Shown in pieces: positions 36,115-46,778 of a stretch of DNA of 64,000 nt (position 1 is its first letter; each line of letters starts with the position of its first letter). Source of the DNA: Blastomyces gilchristii SLH14081 (Eukaryota > Ascomycota > Eurotiomycetes > Onygenales > Ajellomycetaceae); the NCBI RefSeq assembly GCF_000003855.2, contig NW_003101659.1, forward strand, positions 275,475 to 339,474, in the 5' to 3' direction. Both the position numbers and the translations under genes were made by a program. The notes beneath the pieces were generated by a model that did not search any database, was not told the DNA's origin, and saw nothing but the letters and a program-made list of their open reading frames with translations.

Positions 36115-36219
36115 AAAAATCCCCCAACCCTCTGGCAAATGCGGTAGTTTTTCTTCTGTCTTCTTTTAGTTCCGTTCGTTCGGGATGTCAGATACCACAG
36201 TATATAGAGCCAGCCCTCT

Positions 36220-36930
36220 TTAGGTGATTTCTCCATCTTCTTCGAATTCAAACTTTTGGGTAGGCGCCGCCTGTTGTAAAGGCTTAGAAATCGCTTTTGT
36301 TGTTTGTGTAGATGTCCCTTTTGATGCACCATCTTCGTCCATAACCTCAGCGTTGTCCTCATCCCCACCCCCTGAGACCAGCTTGCCAAGTGCAGCAAGG
36401 GCCTTACGATTCATCTCCTCCCACGTCGCCTATTTCTCTATTAGCTTTATTATCCATATAAACGAAAGGGAAAGTAAAAAAAAGTCCAGCAAAAAAATAT
36501 ATCACTGGCAAAAGCAAAGAAAGGAAAAAATAATATCCTCACCCTTCGCTCTTTCACAACCCTCCCTTTACCAAGACTTTTGGCTATTTTCTTTTCAGTT
36601 TTATCCATGACGAATTCTGCACGTTCCATTCCCTTCTCTTGCCGCCTCCGCTGGGCACGAGTCAGCTGCTTGGATTTGGACTTCTTTGTAATACCGGCAT
36701 TATGCTGCGCGGATAGGACATGTGGCTTGAATGTCGGGATTGGCTCCGCTCTGGGAAGAGATTTCAATAGCGATTCATCGGTTGGAGAAACGGCTCGCTT
36801 TACAGCCCTTGAGCGAAGGGATTTTGCTTTAAGAAGAGGGGATTTTGTTAGCTGGTATGTAGCCATATACAAGTTGTCTTGGGGAATACTAACAGGTAAT
36901 CTTTGCCTTCAGTTTCGGAGTTTTTGCCAT
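36220..36930 (-). CDS. ALB1: Ribosome biogenesis protein Alb1
   Basis: Small basic partner of the export factor Arx1 on late pre-60S particles, shuttling between nucleus and cytoplasm. Exons 36930-36894, 36826-36543 and 36429-36220 give 176 aa. The start MAKTPKLKAKI is typical, followed by SKSLRSRAVKRAVSPTDESL and a basic middle (KKSKSKQLTRAQRRRQEKGM, a likely nuclear/nucleolar signal). The C-terminus ATWEEMNRKALAALGKLVSG closes with an acidic tail. Exon 2 begins after an AAG acceptor; the upstream CAG is out of phase with exon 1, so the AAG is favoured, but this junction is the least certain. It converges on VPS16 and diverges from the USP gene. Confidence 0.85.
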
Positions 36931-37364
36931 GATTGTGGTGGGTTTGTTATGTTGAATGACATATTTATCACTAGAGGGTTGCGGGATTGTTGCGTTGGAC
37001 GAAGGTGCATAAAATCCCCAGCGGGGCATAGCGACCACTTGTGCAGGTCCTAATCCCAAATTAGGTTAGCGGCATCTCGCCCACCTCGCTCTGGCTAATA
37101 TTTGGAACTTTCCCCGTCATTCCTAGCTTCAACTCTCTCGCCAACAACTTCAGCATCAACATCAAGCTCATCTCAGTGCTCGACCTCCCCCACATGCCAG
37201 AATTTCACTGTGTCATTTACTATCCATGCTTCACTGCTGACACTACATATCTACAAGCCCCGAACATGCGGATAGCTAGTGACTTCTCTGGTCAACCACT
37301 GTGACAGCCCGATGCCTCCTTTTCGACAGCATCTGGTGCCTTCCTCTTGCCTCGCTCATGAAAT
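36931..37364. promoter_or_regulatory. Divergent promoter ALB1 / USP gene
   Basis: 434 bp head-to-head spacer with pyrimidine-rich sequence toward the USP start. Includes cagcatcaacatcaagctcatctcag; the CTCATC could be a PAC-like ribosome-biogenesis element, weak by eye. Confidence 0.4.
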
Positions 37365-39578
37365 ATGCCCGGCCCTTCGGATTTCTCCTCCCACCGTCGT
37401 CTCCACCACCTTTATACTACACTGCGGAAAGATAACTCTCGCGATGACCGATTCGGCGAATGGATACCTGACCGATCGACTATAGCGTACTTTGCAGTAT
37501 TAGTGCTCTTGGGCTACTGCATCTTCAAATACCTCGATCTCATTATTTCAACGCTCCTGCAAACCTCCTGGAACCTCATCGTCTTCCTTACTCCCTCACG
37601 CATTATATTAGCTTTAGATAAGGAATTTGCTTCTAGACCGGATTCTGAGTTGGACGCACCCCCCTCTTGGACACGGAGAACTAGACACGCCGCAAAAAGC
37701 GCCGCAATGCAGAGGATCCTAGGCTTGGATGCGAATTCACTTCTCACATCCCTACCTCGGGGAAGGAGTCTCTCGGGAATAGGACAGGCCTTTTTGGGGC
37801 TGAAGGAACCTTGCCCCCCCGGACTTGGCAATTGGGATAACTCCTGTTATCAAAATAGCATCATTCAGGGATTTGCATCGCTTCGTGCTTTAGATAAATT
37901 TTTGGAAGGAAATCTCCGCGAGTTAGGCGATCGCGACCCCTTTTGCACTCATACCGCTCTAAAGGACATCATTGACAAACTGAATAACCCCTCATACGGA
38001 GGCCGAAAACTATGGACGCCTCCGGAATTGAAGTCGATGAGCAGTTGGCAACAGCAAGATGCGCAAGAATATTTTTCTAAAGTGATTGATCAAGTGGATA
38101 AAGAAATTCGCCGAGCTTCTAAGGGCCTAACAAGCGACGCTGGCCTCAGGTTTGTTGATACGGAACGGAATAGCCATAAGGTTGGCCCTTTTCCAGCCTA
38201 TGAAAGGAGGCAGGTCAACGACGAACTCAAGGCTCCTGGGTACGGAGAGTACACGTGCACTTTCCGCAACCCACTCGAGGGCCTCCTCGCTCAACGCGTT
38301 GGATGTATGCGATGTGGATGGACAGAGGGACTTTCAATTATTCCTTTTAACTGCCTCACGGTGTCGCTAGGCCCCAACTGGGAGTATGATATTCGAGATT
38401 GCTTGGACGAATATACACATTTGGAAGCTATTGATGGTGTTGAATGTGCTAAATGTACACTTCTACGAACCCAACGTCAGCTGGAGCAGCTCTTGAAACA
38501 GATTGATTCAGATGCGGAGCTTGATGAAGGAGCCAGCATTCCTCGGCTGGCGGATGCTTTACGAAGTTCTGCTGAAACGAGATTAAAAGTCGTCCAGGAA
38601 GCGCTTGAGAATGAAGACTTCTCTGAAAAGACTTTATCTGAGAAGTGCCATATTCCCGCCCGGAATCGTGTTTCGTCTACAAAATCAAGACAAGCAGTCA
38701 TTGCAAGAGCACCCAAGTCTCTTGTTATCCACGTGAACCGGAGTGTATTCAACGAAACGACCGGCATGCTCCGGAAAAACTATGCTGATGTAAGGTTCCC
38801 AAAGATTTTGGATCTGGGTGAATGGTGTTTGGGGTCGAAATCGGCGGGGGAACACGGCGAGGTCATAGAGTCCTGGTGCATGAAACCTTCAGAGTCCATG
38901 CTCTCTCGCCCTGGAACCAACCCAGACATTCCTCACAGGGGCTACGAGCTGCGGGCAGTGATAACTCATTACGGGCGACACGAGAATGGGCATTACATTT
39001 GTTATAGAAAGTATTCTGTCGAGTCGTTCCCGGCTACTGTTCCCCAGGCTGTTGTAGATGCGGATGGGGAGAAGGAGGCCACGGAACGCTGGTTCAGGCT
39101 CAGTGACGCAGATGTCAGTGTAGTCAGTGAGAGCAATGTGCTTTCTCAGGGGGGTGTATTTATGTTGTTTTACGAGTGTATCGATGAACATCGTGAGATA
39201 GCGACCGAGTCTATGGATGAGAAACGACCTGGGCAGGAAGACATTCCCTTGCAGGAAATTTCGTTCAATTCTCAAGGAGCAGATTCAGGGTTTGGTGGTA
39301 CCCTACGCTCCCGAAACGTTGTTGCGGATAAGTTAGATAAGATGGAAAATCGACCAGACTCATCAGGAACATCGACTGGCTCTGTGGCTGGCCATTATTC
39401 GCCGAATTCTGACGTCTCTGATACATCTACCGCATCGTCATTCTCCTGTGAAAACGGCTCTCCTGGGACAGATAAAATCCAGCCTGCCCCAGCAATGAAG
39501 ACGGCCGTGACACCATTCGAAAACACCCAGGAGACCTGTTCCAATGTGAACCCTGGCCCTTCGATGGTCAAGGCATGA
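37365..39578 (+). CDS. Membrane-anchored USP-family deubiquitinase
   Basis: Ubiquitin-specific cysteine protease, 737 aa, single exon. A hydrophobic segment at about residues 39-77 (TIAYFAVLVLLGYCIFKYLD and following) is a likely membrane anchor, as in yeast Ubp1 (ER) and USP30 (mitochondrial outer membrane). The Cys box is GLGNWDNSCYQNS with Cys161; the usual G-N-T-C is D-N-S-C here. The His box is VITHYGRHENGHYICYRK (His near 542), followed by WFRLSDADV with the third catalytic residue. Cys pairs CMRC and CAKC fit the USP zinc-finger hand. The C-terminus (after about 610) is disordered and Ser-rich. The start is the first ATG giving an unbroken anchor. Which membrane is not decidable from sequence alone. 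Confidence 0.9.
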   Translation: MPGPSDFSSHRRLHHLYTTLRKDNSRDDRFGEWIPDRSTIAYFAVLVLLGYCIFKYLDLIISTLLQTSWNLIVFLTPSRIILALDKEFASRPDSELDAPPSWTRRTRHAAKSAAMQRILGLDANSLLTSLPRGRSLSGIGQAFLGLKEPCPPGLGNWDNSCYQNSIIQGFASLRALDKFLEGNLRELGDRDPFCTHTALKDIIDKLNNPSYGGRKLWTPPELKSMSSWQQQDAQEYFSKVIDQVDKEIRRASKGLTSDAGLRFVDTERNSHKVGPFPAYERRQVNDELKAPGYGEYTCTFRNPLEGLLAQRVGCMRCGWTEGLSIIPFNCLTVSLGPNWEYDIRDCLDEYTHLEAIDGVECAKCTLLRTQRQLEQLLKQIDSDAELDEGASIPRLADALRSSAETRLKVVQEALENEDFSEKTLSEKCHIPARNRVSSTKSRQAVIARAPKSLVIHVNRSVFNETTGMLRKNYADVRFPKILDLGEWCLGSKSAGEHGEVIESWCMKPSESMLSRPGTNPDIPHRGYELRAVITHYGRHENGHYICYRKYSVESFPATVPQAVVDADGEKEATERWFRLSDADVSVVSESNVLSQGGVFMLFYECIDEHREIATESMDEKRPGQEDIPLQEISFNSQGADSGFGGTLRSRNVVADKLDKMENRPDSSGTSTGSVAGHYSPNSDVSDTSTASSFSCENGSPGTDKIQPAPAMKTAVTPFENTQETCSNVNPGPSMVKA

Positions 39579-40223
39579 TAACTAGTCATGAGAACACGTC
39601 CCGTTTACATATGCTAGTCTATTACTCGGAGTTCTAAATCTGCCATTAACTACTTGAGGCTTATAGGCTCCAGCGGTTGGATCGATTTACGATTTCTACG
39701 GGTTGTATTTTATTCAAGAGGTTCCGGTAGAATTCCTTACCATTGTTTCCCTTTTTTACAGGTGTTAACAACGTGCGATGGAATAGAGGTCCGACGCCGT
39801 ATTCATTCGCTTATAGGCATTGGTTTGGCGTCTTGATTCTTGTTGTCTTTTTCCCTTTTTTTTTAGTCCGGTTGGCCGGGGCGCATGGATGCGACCATCT
39901 TACACGGACACTTGCTGGATATAGGCCAGTCGGTGTCTCCTTTTACGATACATGGCCACTACCACCTACGTTGGTTTTTTTCAGAACGTGAGCGGAGTAT
40001 GTGCTGTATAAACAGTGTCTTTGTATACCCTTAGTAGTTAATTCATATACCATTAATTATGCTATCTACGGATGTCTCTTGCTTCAAATAAAATATGTTA
40101 CCGATATCATCCTGAACGCCTTCGCCGGGAACATCTCGAGAATTAAACCCTTCAACCGTAGGAATTACCAAAGGACAAGAAGACCCCAACCGCAATTCAA
40201 CGCCTCACCTCCCCTTCCCGCCC
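39579..40223. other. Convergent spacer USP gene / EF-hand gene
   Basis: 645 bp tail-to-tail spacer, AT-rich, no gene seen. Confidence 0.5.
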
Positions 40224-41007
40224 TCAAAACACCCCCGCCCTCACCATAACCTCCCTAAACTGCTCTAGCGAGACACCAGCATGCAGCCCATCCCCACCAT
40301 TCGCCTCCCTTACCATATCCCTTAACAAGTCCTCACTGACATCCTCCTTCAAATCCCTCGCCACCCTTCTCAAATGCGCCACGGATATGGGTCCCGCAGT
40401 CCCGCGTGTGAACAGTCTATACGCATGCTCGACTTCGGCAGCGATGGCGTCGTCGCTGCGCGAGTGCAGTTTCAGGGCACAGACGGAGAGGAATGGTTCG
40501 TAGGTTACTAGGCCGGTGGAGGTGGGGTCGACGGCGGAGAGGATGGAGGCTAGCTCTTTTTGATCTGTGGGTGGGAGGCCGAGGGATCTGAGTGTGTGTG
40601 GTGAGTTGGACAGGAAGCAAGAAGGAGGGGAGTATACGGAGCCCATTTCGGTTGATTAACGGCTCTGGGGCCCCCGGGGGCGGGAGGGGGCATGGGGTAT
40701 ATTGCAAACATACATCAGTGCGCGACGGACATCTTGGGTTTTAATTACGCCTTCTTTCTCAGCGGGATACTCGTCGCTTTTGGTAGAGAAGAGATGAAAC
40801 GCTTCTTTAATTTCCGCCTCTTCATCACCGGTGATATCGTTCTCTTTGGCAAGTTTGGACTGACGCGTTCTCTTCGTTGCGGAGGAAGAGGGTGCGGAGC
40901 GCCGTTTTGGTGGCTGCGGTGGTTGATTTTGGGTCGATTGGTTAGCAAGGAGTTAACGTGACTTAGAGGTTGATATCTTCATTGCTTCATTGACTATCAC
41001 ATACCAT
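40224..41007 (-). CDS. EF-hand protein, calmodulin/centrin-like
   Basis: Exons 41007-41005 (ATG only), 40913-40714 and 40587-40224 give 188 aa. A basic Ser-rich leader (MPPKRRSAPSSSATKRTRQ) is followed by four EF-hand-like units: EEAEIKEAFHLFS, ELASILSAVDPTSTGLVTYE, EVEHAYRLFTRGTAGPISVA and LLRDMVREANGGDGLHAGVS. The overall plan is centrin/calmodulin, but the calcium loops lack most acidic ligands, so Ca2+ binding is probably weak or absent. The first coding exon is inferred: the frame has a stop just upstream of the exon 2 acceptor, a CTAAC branch site precedes it, and the only fitting upstream signal is ATG directly followed by GTATGT. Confidence 0.75.
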
Positions 41008-41345
41008 ATTTAAGACATAAATCGCGGCTGGTGATATATGGTCAATATCATATCCGCGCTGCGGAGTTACTGGCAGCGTGTGGTTGACGTCGGGCTTGGC
41101 GCATTATATAATAAATAAGTCCATCATTCATCACGTCTGTCTGTTGGAACATACGTCAGATAGAAGCCTGGGATATTCACACCTTATATAAATTCGGGGT
41201 ACACTCATTTTTTGCTCTTGGGGAGGTTTTCGTGTTATTTTGTACTTGGTACATTTATTTAGGCTTGCACTGTTCAACTCATCTGATATCGTTCTCCCGT
41301 AGCACGGCGGGGATATTCAGCTCCACTGCCTTACCCTGGTGGAAC
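41008..41345. promoter_or_regulatory. Divergent promoter EF-hand gene / PPPDE fusion gene
   Basis: 338 bp head-to-head spacer, AT-rich, with several TATATA-like stretches. No assigned site. Confidence 0.4.
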
Positions 41346-43349
41346 ATGGACGTTGTATTATGTATTTATGATATCTCAAAGGTGCATGATTGACCCCAAC
41401 TGTTGGTTTTACTACGACATTAGCTAACGACATCTAACTATGCACTAGGGCCTTGCTCGACAAGTAAGTAAGCGAGAGCAAGTTCCAGCTTCTCCTCTCC
41501 TATCAAGCGACTGCTAACTCCCGATAGCTCTCACTTGCTATAACTGGTACCCAGATAGATGCAATATATCACACGTCTCTAGTATTCGGGGGCGTGGAAT
41601 ACTTCTTTGGTAGAGGGATTCAGCAAGCGCCCCCTGGAACAACCCACCATGGAGAACCCATCGAGATGATCCACATGGGTACTTCCCAGCTTCCAATCGA
41701 GGTGATAGTTGAGTACATGGAGTCTTTAGCGGAGGTTTACACGGAAGATGTATGTAACTCTTTATTGTGCCCCTCCTTGCTCCCAAAATAAAATATGTGA
41801 ACAAGTTAGGCAAGACCCAGGCTTATATCAAAGCGGTCACTAGTCCTACGATCTTTTCCTCCGCAACTGCAACAATTTTACACATGATCTCGCCACATTC
41901 TTAGTTGGAAAGGGTATCCCTGATCATATCAGAAACCTTCCTGAGACTTTTCTGAACACACCCTTTGGCCAAATGATGAGGCCATATATTGATGGTATGC
42001 TTCGCGGTGCAACTCAAGGCCCGGAGCGACCTTATCCAGTTGCCGCAAACCAGCCTCCTCTCTTTGAAGCAAACGGCGCTACAAGACCCGTCACTGGGCA
42101 CACGAAGCTTTCACACCCTGTGAAGAAAGGGTATGTCCGCAATGTTACAAGCAATAGGGAGGTAGAGGAGCTCCTAAACTCTGCGAGGTCCTCGTGCGCA
42201 GTGATCTTTTTCACCTCCGCAACGTGCCCACCATGCAAAATAATGTATCCGGTGTATGATGAACTTGCAGAAGAAGTTGGCGACAAAGCTGTCCTAATCA
42301 AAGTGGATTTATCTCGCGCTTTTGATGTCAGCACGAAATACGGGGTCAGGGCGACGCCAACTTTCATGACATTTCTCAAAGGAAAGAAAGAAGGTGAATG
42401 GAGTGGCGCGAACGAAGGTACATTACGAGGAAACGTTCGACTTCTTATCGAAATGGCTTGGCCGCCTCATCCTCATAGGCGACTGAGGCTACCGAATTTA
42501 GAACGTCCCATAGGCACCTACGTGCTATACAAGAAGATCCCCCCGCTAGATAAATTGATTCAAAAACTCGGCTCGACAGGCGAGGAACCTGCCCTTCAGG
42601 ATTTGGTCAAGTTCCTCAAATCAAGAGATAGTGGTGGCCCAGCGGACGCTGCACTACCCAACCTCTCCTTATTGCAAGACTTCGTCAAATCCAGATTCTC
42701 GTCCCTCCCGCAGGCCGTTCATTTTGCAATTATCGATCTAGTTCGTGCCACATTCTCCGACGCCCGTGTCAGTGGCTTCTTCGCAGAGGAAGAAGCACAC
42801 CAATCACTATTAACTCTACTGGGCGGAACCAGCAATCTGTCCAGTTGCCCTTACAACCAGCAACTCGTAATGACACAGCTGGCCTGCAACCTCTTCACGT
42901 CGCCCCTATATCTAGATCAAATAGTATCCCACGACACTCTCCGCGAAACCTGCATAAAAATCGCCACGTCCTCCCTCCTTGCCACACAGGTCAGTCTGCG
43001 CGCAGCTGGCGCATCGTTCATGTATAATCTTGCGGCGTTTAACCATAATGCGAGACTGGATGAGGCGCCAGATCGGCTGTCGGAGGCGGACCAGGTAGAA
43101 CTGGTTGCGTCGCTGCTTGAAGCTATCAGGCTGGAGACTGAGAGCGTGGAAAGTCTTCATGGTCACCTATTATCCCTGGGACTGTTTGTATACCTTGCGC
43201 CTATTGATGGGGAGGTCATGGACTTGTGCAGGGTGATGAAAGCTCAGGAGATTGTGAAAGAGAAAGCGCAAGCGAAGCCGTTTGCAAAAGAGCCACTTCT
43301 TAAAGAAGTAGGACAGGAACTTCTAGGGAAGGGCTTGATCTCAACTTAA
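41346..43349 (+). CDS. PPPDE peptidase-thioredoxin-PUL fusion protein
   Basis: Exons 41346-41381, 41449-41463, 41528-41749 and 41844-43349 give 592 aa. Residues about 1-145 are a PPPDE (DeSI-type deSUMOylating/deubiquitylating) peptidase: VVLCIYDISKGLARQLSLAI, catalytic His in IYHTSLVFGGVEYFFGRGI, catalytic Cys in LFLRNCNNFTHDLATFL. Residues about 200-305 are a thioredoxin domain with active site CPPC (FTSATCPPCKIMYPVYDELA) and cis-Pro in RATPTFMTFLKG. The C-terminal 250 residues are a PUL domain, the helical repeat that binds Cdc48/p97 in Doa1/PLAA. A fungal protein family with this order exists; substrates are unknown. Exon 2 is a 15-nt microexon encoding GLARQ. Confidence 0.92.
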
Positions 43350-44141
43350 CGATTCTTGGTAGGGAGGAGGAGGGAAATGATCACTTGCTTGTTGAAGCTT
43401 TCGCTTTCCCCCCTCTTTTAGAGCATTCACCAGCGCCGTTTTGTTTTGAGCTTTCCCAATCCCCCTGGTTTCTTTGTATGTCCCCCACCGCTCATGATGA
43501 TATTTATTCTTTCTTTATATCATACCCCAAATGCTTGTGGATTCCCCACTCGATTGGGTCCTTTATAGAGTCTAAGCGTTACTCCTTTTGCTCTCTTCGA
43601 CAATCGGCACTGTATCTACTGCTAGTAACCCCCTGAAGCTGACAGGGACGGCATTCTTTGTATGGTCAGTGAATTGTCGTAAGCGCGGATTATGTAGGGT
43701 TAGGACATTATAAAACCACTTTCGTAGATGACAATGATACTCGCGCTGAAGTCATTGGCTTGCTCTGGTTGCGTTCTAGTGTCAGGGGAGCCTATTTGCA
43801 CGAAAGTTATCGATTTTGACAACTGCTGCTCGATTGGCAGGCCCAGAATCCCCAATGAAGAATTATCTATTGACGGGAGCCTATCGCTAACGTAGTGTTT
43901 CAATATAATCCATTCAATCCCAATCTTCCAAGTAGAAAACCAGAAAATTCTTGCAAAACGCCATTTATTCCATCCCCACAAAAAATCCGGAACTGTCGTC
44001 TCAAGGTTTCCCATCACCTAGCTGCGCCGTGAAGACTTGAATGCCACTGGAAAATGTTGGTATAAAATAAAATACAGAATATAAGGGCCTCATGGGAAAG
44101 ATAACAAATACCGACCCGAAAAGAAACACATGAAATTTTCT
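43350..44141. other. Convergent spacer PPPDE fusion gene / CYP60
   Basis: 792 bp tail-to-tail spacer. A minus-strand frame of about 100 codons (43700-44014) lacks family features and is probably chance. Nothing else seen. Confidence 0.5.
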
Positions 44142-46185
44142 TCACCAACTATCAAAATTGCCAAACCCACCACCTCCACTCGCAGCTTTGAATTTCTTTC
44201 TCACATGTTCAGGCTCGGGCTCCTCATCGACAAATTCTACAATTTCGTCTTCACCAGCCTTTGTCTGAGCTTCGGCAGCGGCGGCGGTGGTAGCTGCTTT
44301 AAGATACTTCCCCACACCGGAACTTCCACCAGAGGCTGCAGCGCCATTCGCCGCGCCTCCAGTTCGCACGCGCTTACCTGTCCAGGTTAGCTCGTCATCG
44401 CTCTGCTCGTCTCTCGAGCCAGAACCTTTCGAAGCGCCACCAGCGGCGCCCGTTTGCGCTTCCTCGTCTGCGCGTTTCTGGCTCAAGAATTCTTCGAATG
44501 GATCGACGAAGATTGTTACATTGAGAATACGGATAGGTGTGGTGGGTTTGTTGGTGGAATCTACTGGGGCAGTTTCTAGGGCGTTGAGAGTCGTAGATGA
44601 GGGTGAAGGGTCATCGATTAAACGGGCAAATATGGTATGTTTGAGATTTAGATGGGGGAGAGCGCGGTAGGCAATGAAGCTGATTTTGATGGGTTAGTGG
44701 TGTTTGATATTTCAATTGGCACATACTAAGGGGACAATTCTCATGCGTGTCTACCGGCGGAGGGTGAAATAGATGAACGGACGTTGTTGTACTCACAATT
44801 GACTACTATTCGTATTTTTGCCCTTATTAGCCATGCTCACCGTCCCTCTTGCATCATGTTTGAACGGCCCCTCAATCTCGTCCTCAAAATTCTTTCCCCA
44901 GATACTTTCACCACCTCTGCCGGAACCAGTGGGATCACCACCCTGAATCATGAAGCCTTTAATGTTCCGGTGGAAGGTGACATCATTATAATATCCCTTC
45001 TTAGCTAGCTGAATAAAGTTCCAAACTGCCTTGGGTGCATGTTCTGTGTGTAGTTCAAGATTGAGATCTCCCATCGTGGTGTTAATGCGCGCATACCCCT
45101 TGATGTTAACGCGGCCCCGTCGCAACATGTATTGTTCATCAGTGAGAAGAGCAAGGTCGGCCGATGTATGCGGGGTGAGGCCAGTGCTAGTAAAAGAGGC
45201 AGCTGCAAGCCCCGTCGTGTGCTTCGCTGCGTTGTATGGAGTTGGTTTCTTGATTTGATTCATTATTGACCCTTTCGCGGAACCATCTTTACCAAAAGCT
45301 GTAGCATCCCTCCCCTTCGATTTTTCAAGAGCAGCGGCGTTTGCTTTTTGTTCGCGCTCAGCGCGTGCTTTCGCAACAGCCTCCTTGGCCTTCAAGATCT
45401 TCGCGGAGCTCCCCATAGCATTTAGGTTCACGTTACTGTTTTTTACCCGCAGCTGTTCATCTGACATTGTGTTCTCTCCATCTTTTATATATTTAAATGA
45501 GCTGAGATCTCTCGACTCGATATTCTGCGGGTCCTGCAAAGTGATGATATCCTTCCGTCCAAACTCCTCGTCCGTTACCAGATCTCTCCACATCTTTGCC
45601 TTGACATTTAGCTTTTCCACTGTGTCCCACGCAAAAACGGTTCCCGATGGTTTCAAAGCCACAAGATGTGTATTATCCGTGAACGCTTTATAAGTAACGG
45701 GATCAACATATTCGCCCTCGTCATTTTTCGCAAAATTCAGTTTTATAAGGTCGGAGCTTTTGAGAGCGGTTCCGTCTACGGGATTTGTGCCATGTTTCTT
45801 AATCCAGGGAATTATATTCGTGAGATCGAATATCGTGCCGGAGAGCGTGCAAACGGGGTGGGAGAATGGTTGCAGGGAGAGTGAGCAGAAGTTGAACGGA
45901 AGGCGTTTAAAGGATGCGTGCGCAGTTCCCGCTTTCGATCTGACACCGGAGCCAGCACTCGCAGAGTATGCATCTTCGGATGCCCATTCCGAATGGGTAA
46001 TCTATTTATAATAAAAGGGTAGTTAGCATTGAAACAATATTGGAAACTGTATTCCGGGGTAGCTTTCGCCCTCGGTCTCAACCATACATAGAGCTTATCG
46101 GTTCCTGGAAGACAAAAGATGAGTTAGTATAACAGAATACTTTTTTGCGGCAAATAGTGACGCGATACGGCGTACCTTTTCCCAT
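44142..46185 (-). CDS. CYP60: U-box cyclophilin Cyp60/PPIL2
   Basis: Nuclear peptidyl-prolyl isomerase with an N-terminal U-box, spliceosome-associated in animals (PPIL2). Exons 46185-46176, 46104-46088, 46001-44797 and 44679-44142 give 589 aa. MGKGTDKLYITHSEWASEDA is the family start, spread over three exons. The U-box covers FNFCSLSLQPFSHPVCTLSG and NIIPWIKKHGTNPVDGTAL. The cyclophilin domain (about 315-475) includes GRVNIKGYARINTTMGDLNL, FHRNIKGFMIQGGDPTGSGR, GTVSMANKGKNTNSSQFFIA and LNLKHTIFARLI; in the active-site region FHR, FMIQGGD and SSQFFI are intact. The C-terminal tail is Ala/Gly-rich. The first two coding exons are 10 and 17 nt. Confidence 0.95.
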
Positions 46186-46778
46186 GTTCACAATCCTCAA
46201 AGAAGAGCACTATCAAAACTGCTGCCAGCGGCGAACCTCGCTGTCGCAAAACACAAAAATCGGAGGTTGGTTTGCGGCCTTGAATTAATTACATCAGCGG
46301 GTAATTACGCTTTCCGCCAAACACTAATCCTCTTTTGGACATCTCTACAAATCGCTTCAAAGACGTCAAATAAACTCAGGTGAAACAATTGAATGCCAAA
46401 CTGGTCTCCTTGTAATGAAGTAGGACAGGGAGGATGGATACTGAATTACTTAGACGGTTTGCGCTATCTTTTTGGAACAAAGCAGTAGTAGCTGGGAGGA
46501 TATATTAAAATTAATAGTGACAACATGAATAAGAATCAACCCGCCAGACCCTAATCCTGATTCTCCTGACCCAACACCTGAAGAAGACAAAGATGGTATT
46601 AATAAAAGATCATTCAAAAAGGGAAATATTGCCCTTTTCTTCCCATATTGCACGGCGACAAAAAAAAGGGGGTCGTATCATGACTCCGTTAATCGCAACC
46701 GCTTGGTTTGGACATAGAAAGTAATACACTCCGAGTAGTCGGATTTTAAGGCTGCTGTTCGCTAGAATGGGAGAATAT
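46186..46778. promoter_or_regulatory. CYP60 upstream region / EDC3 3' region
   Basis: 593 bp between two tandem minus-strand genes. CYP60 promoter at the left, EDC3 3' UTR at the right. No specific element recognised. Confidence 0.4.

Noticed and set aside
43700..44014. Minus-strand frame of about 100 codons between the PPPDE fusion gene and CYP60
   Set aside because: Starts in the convergent spacer, has no recognisable motif or splice context, and sits where two 3' UTRs are expected.
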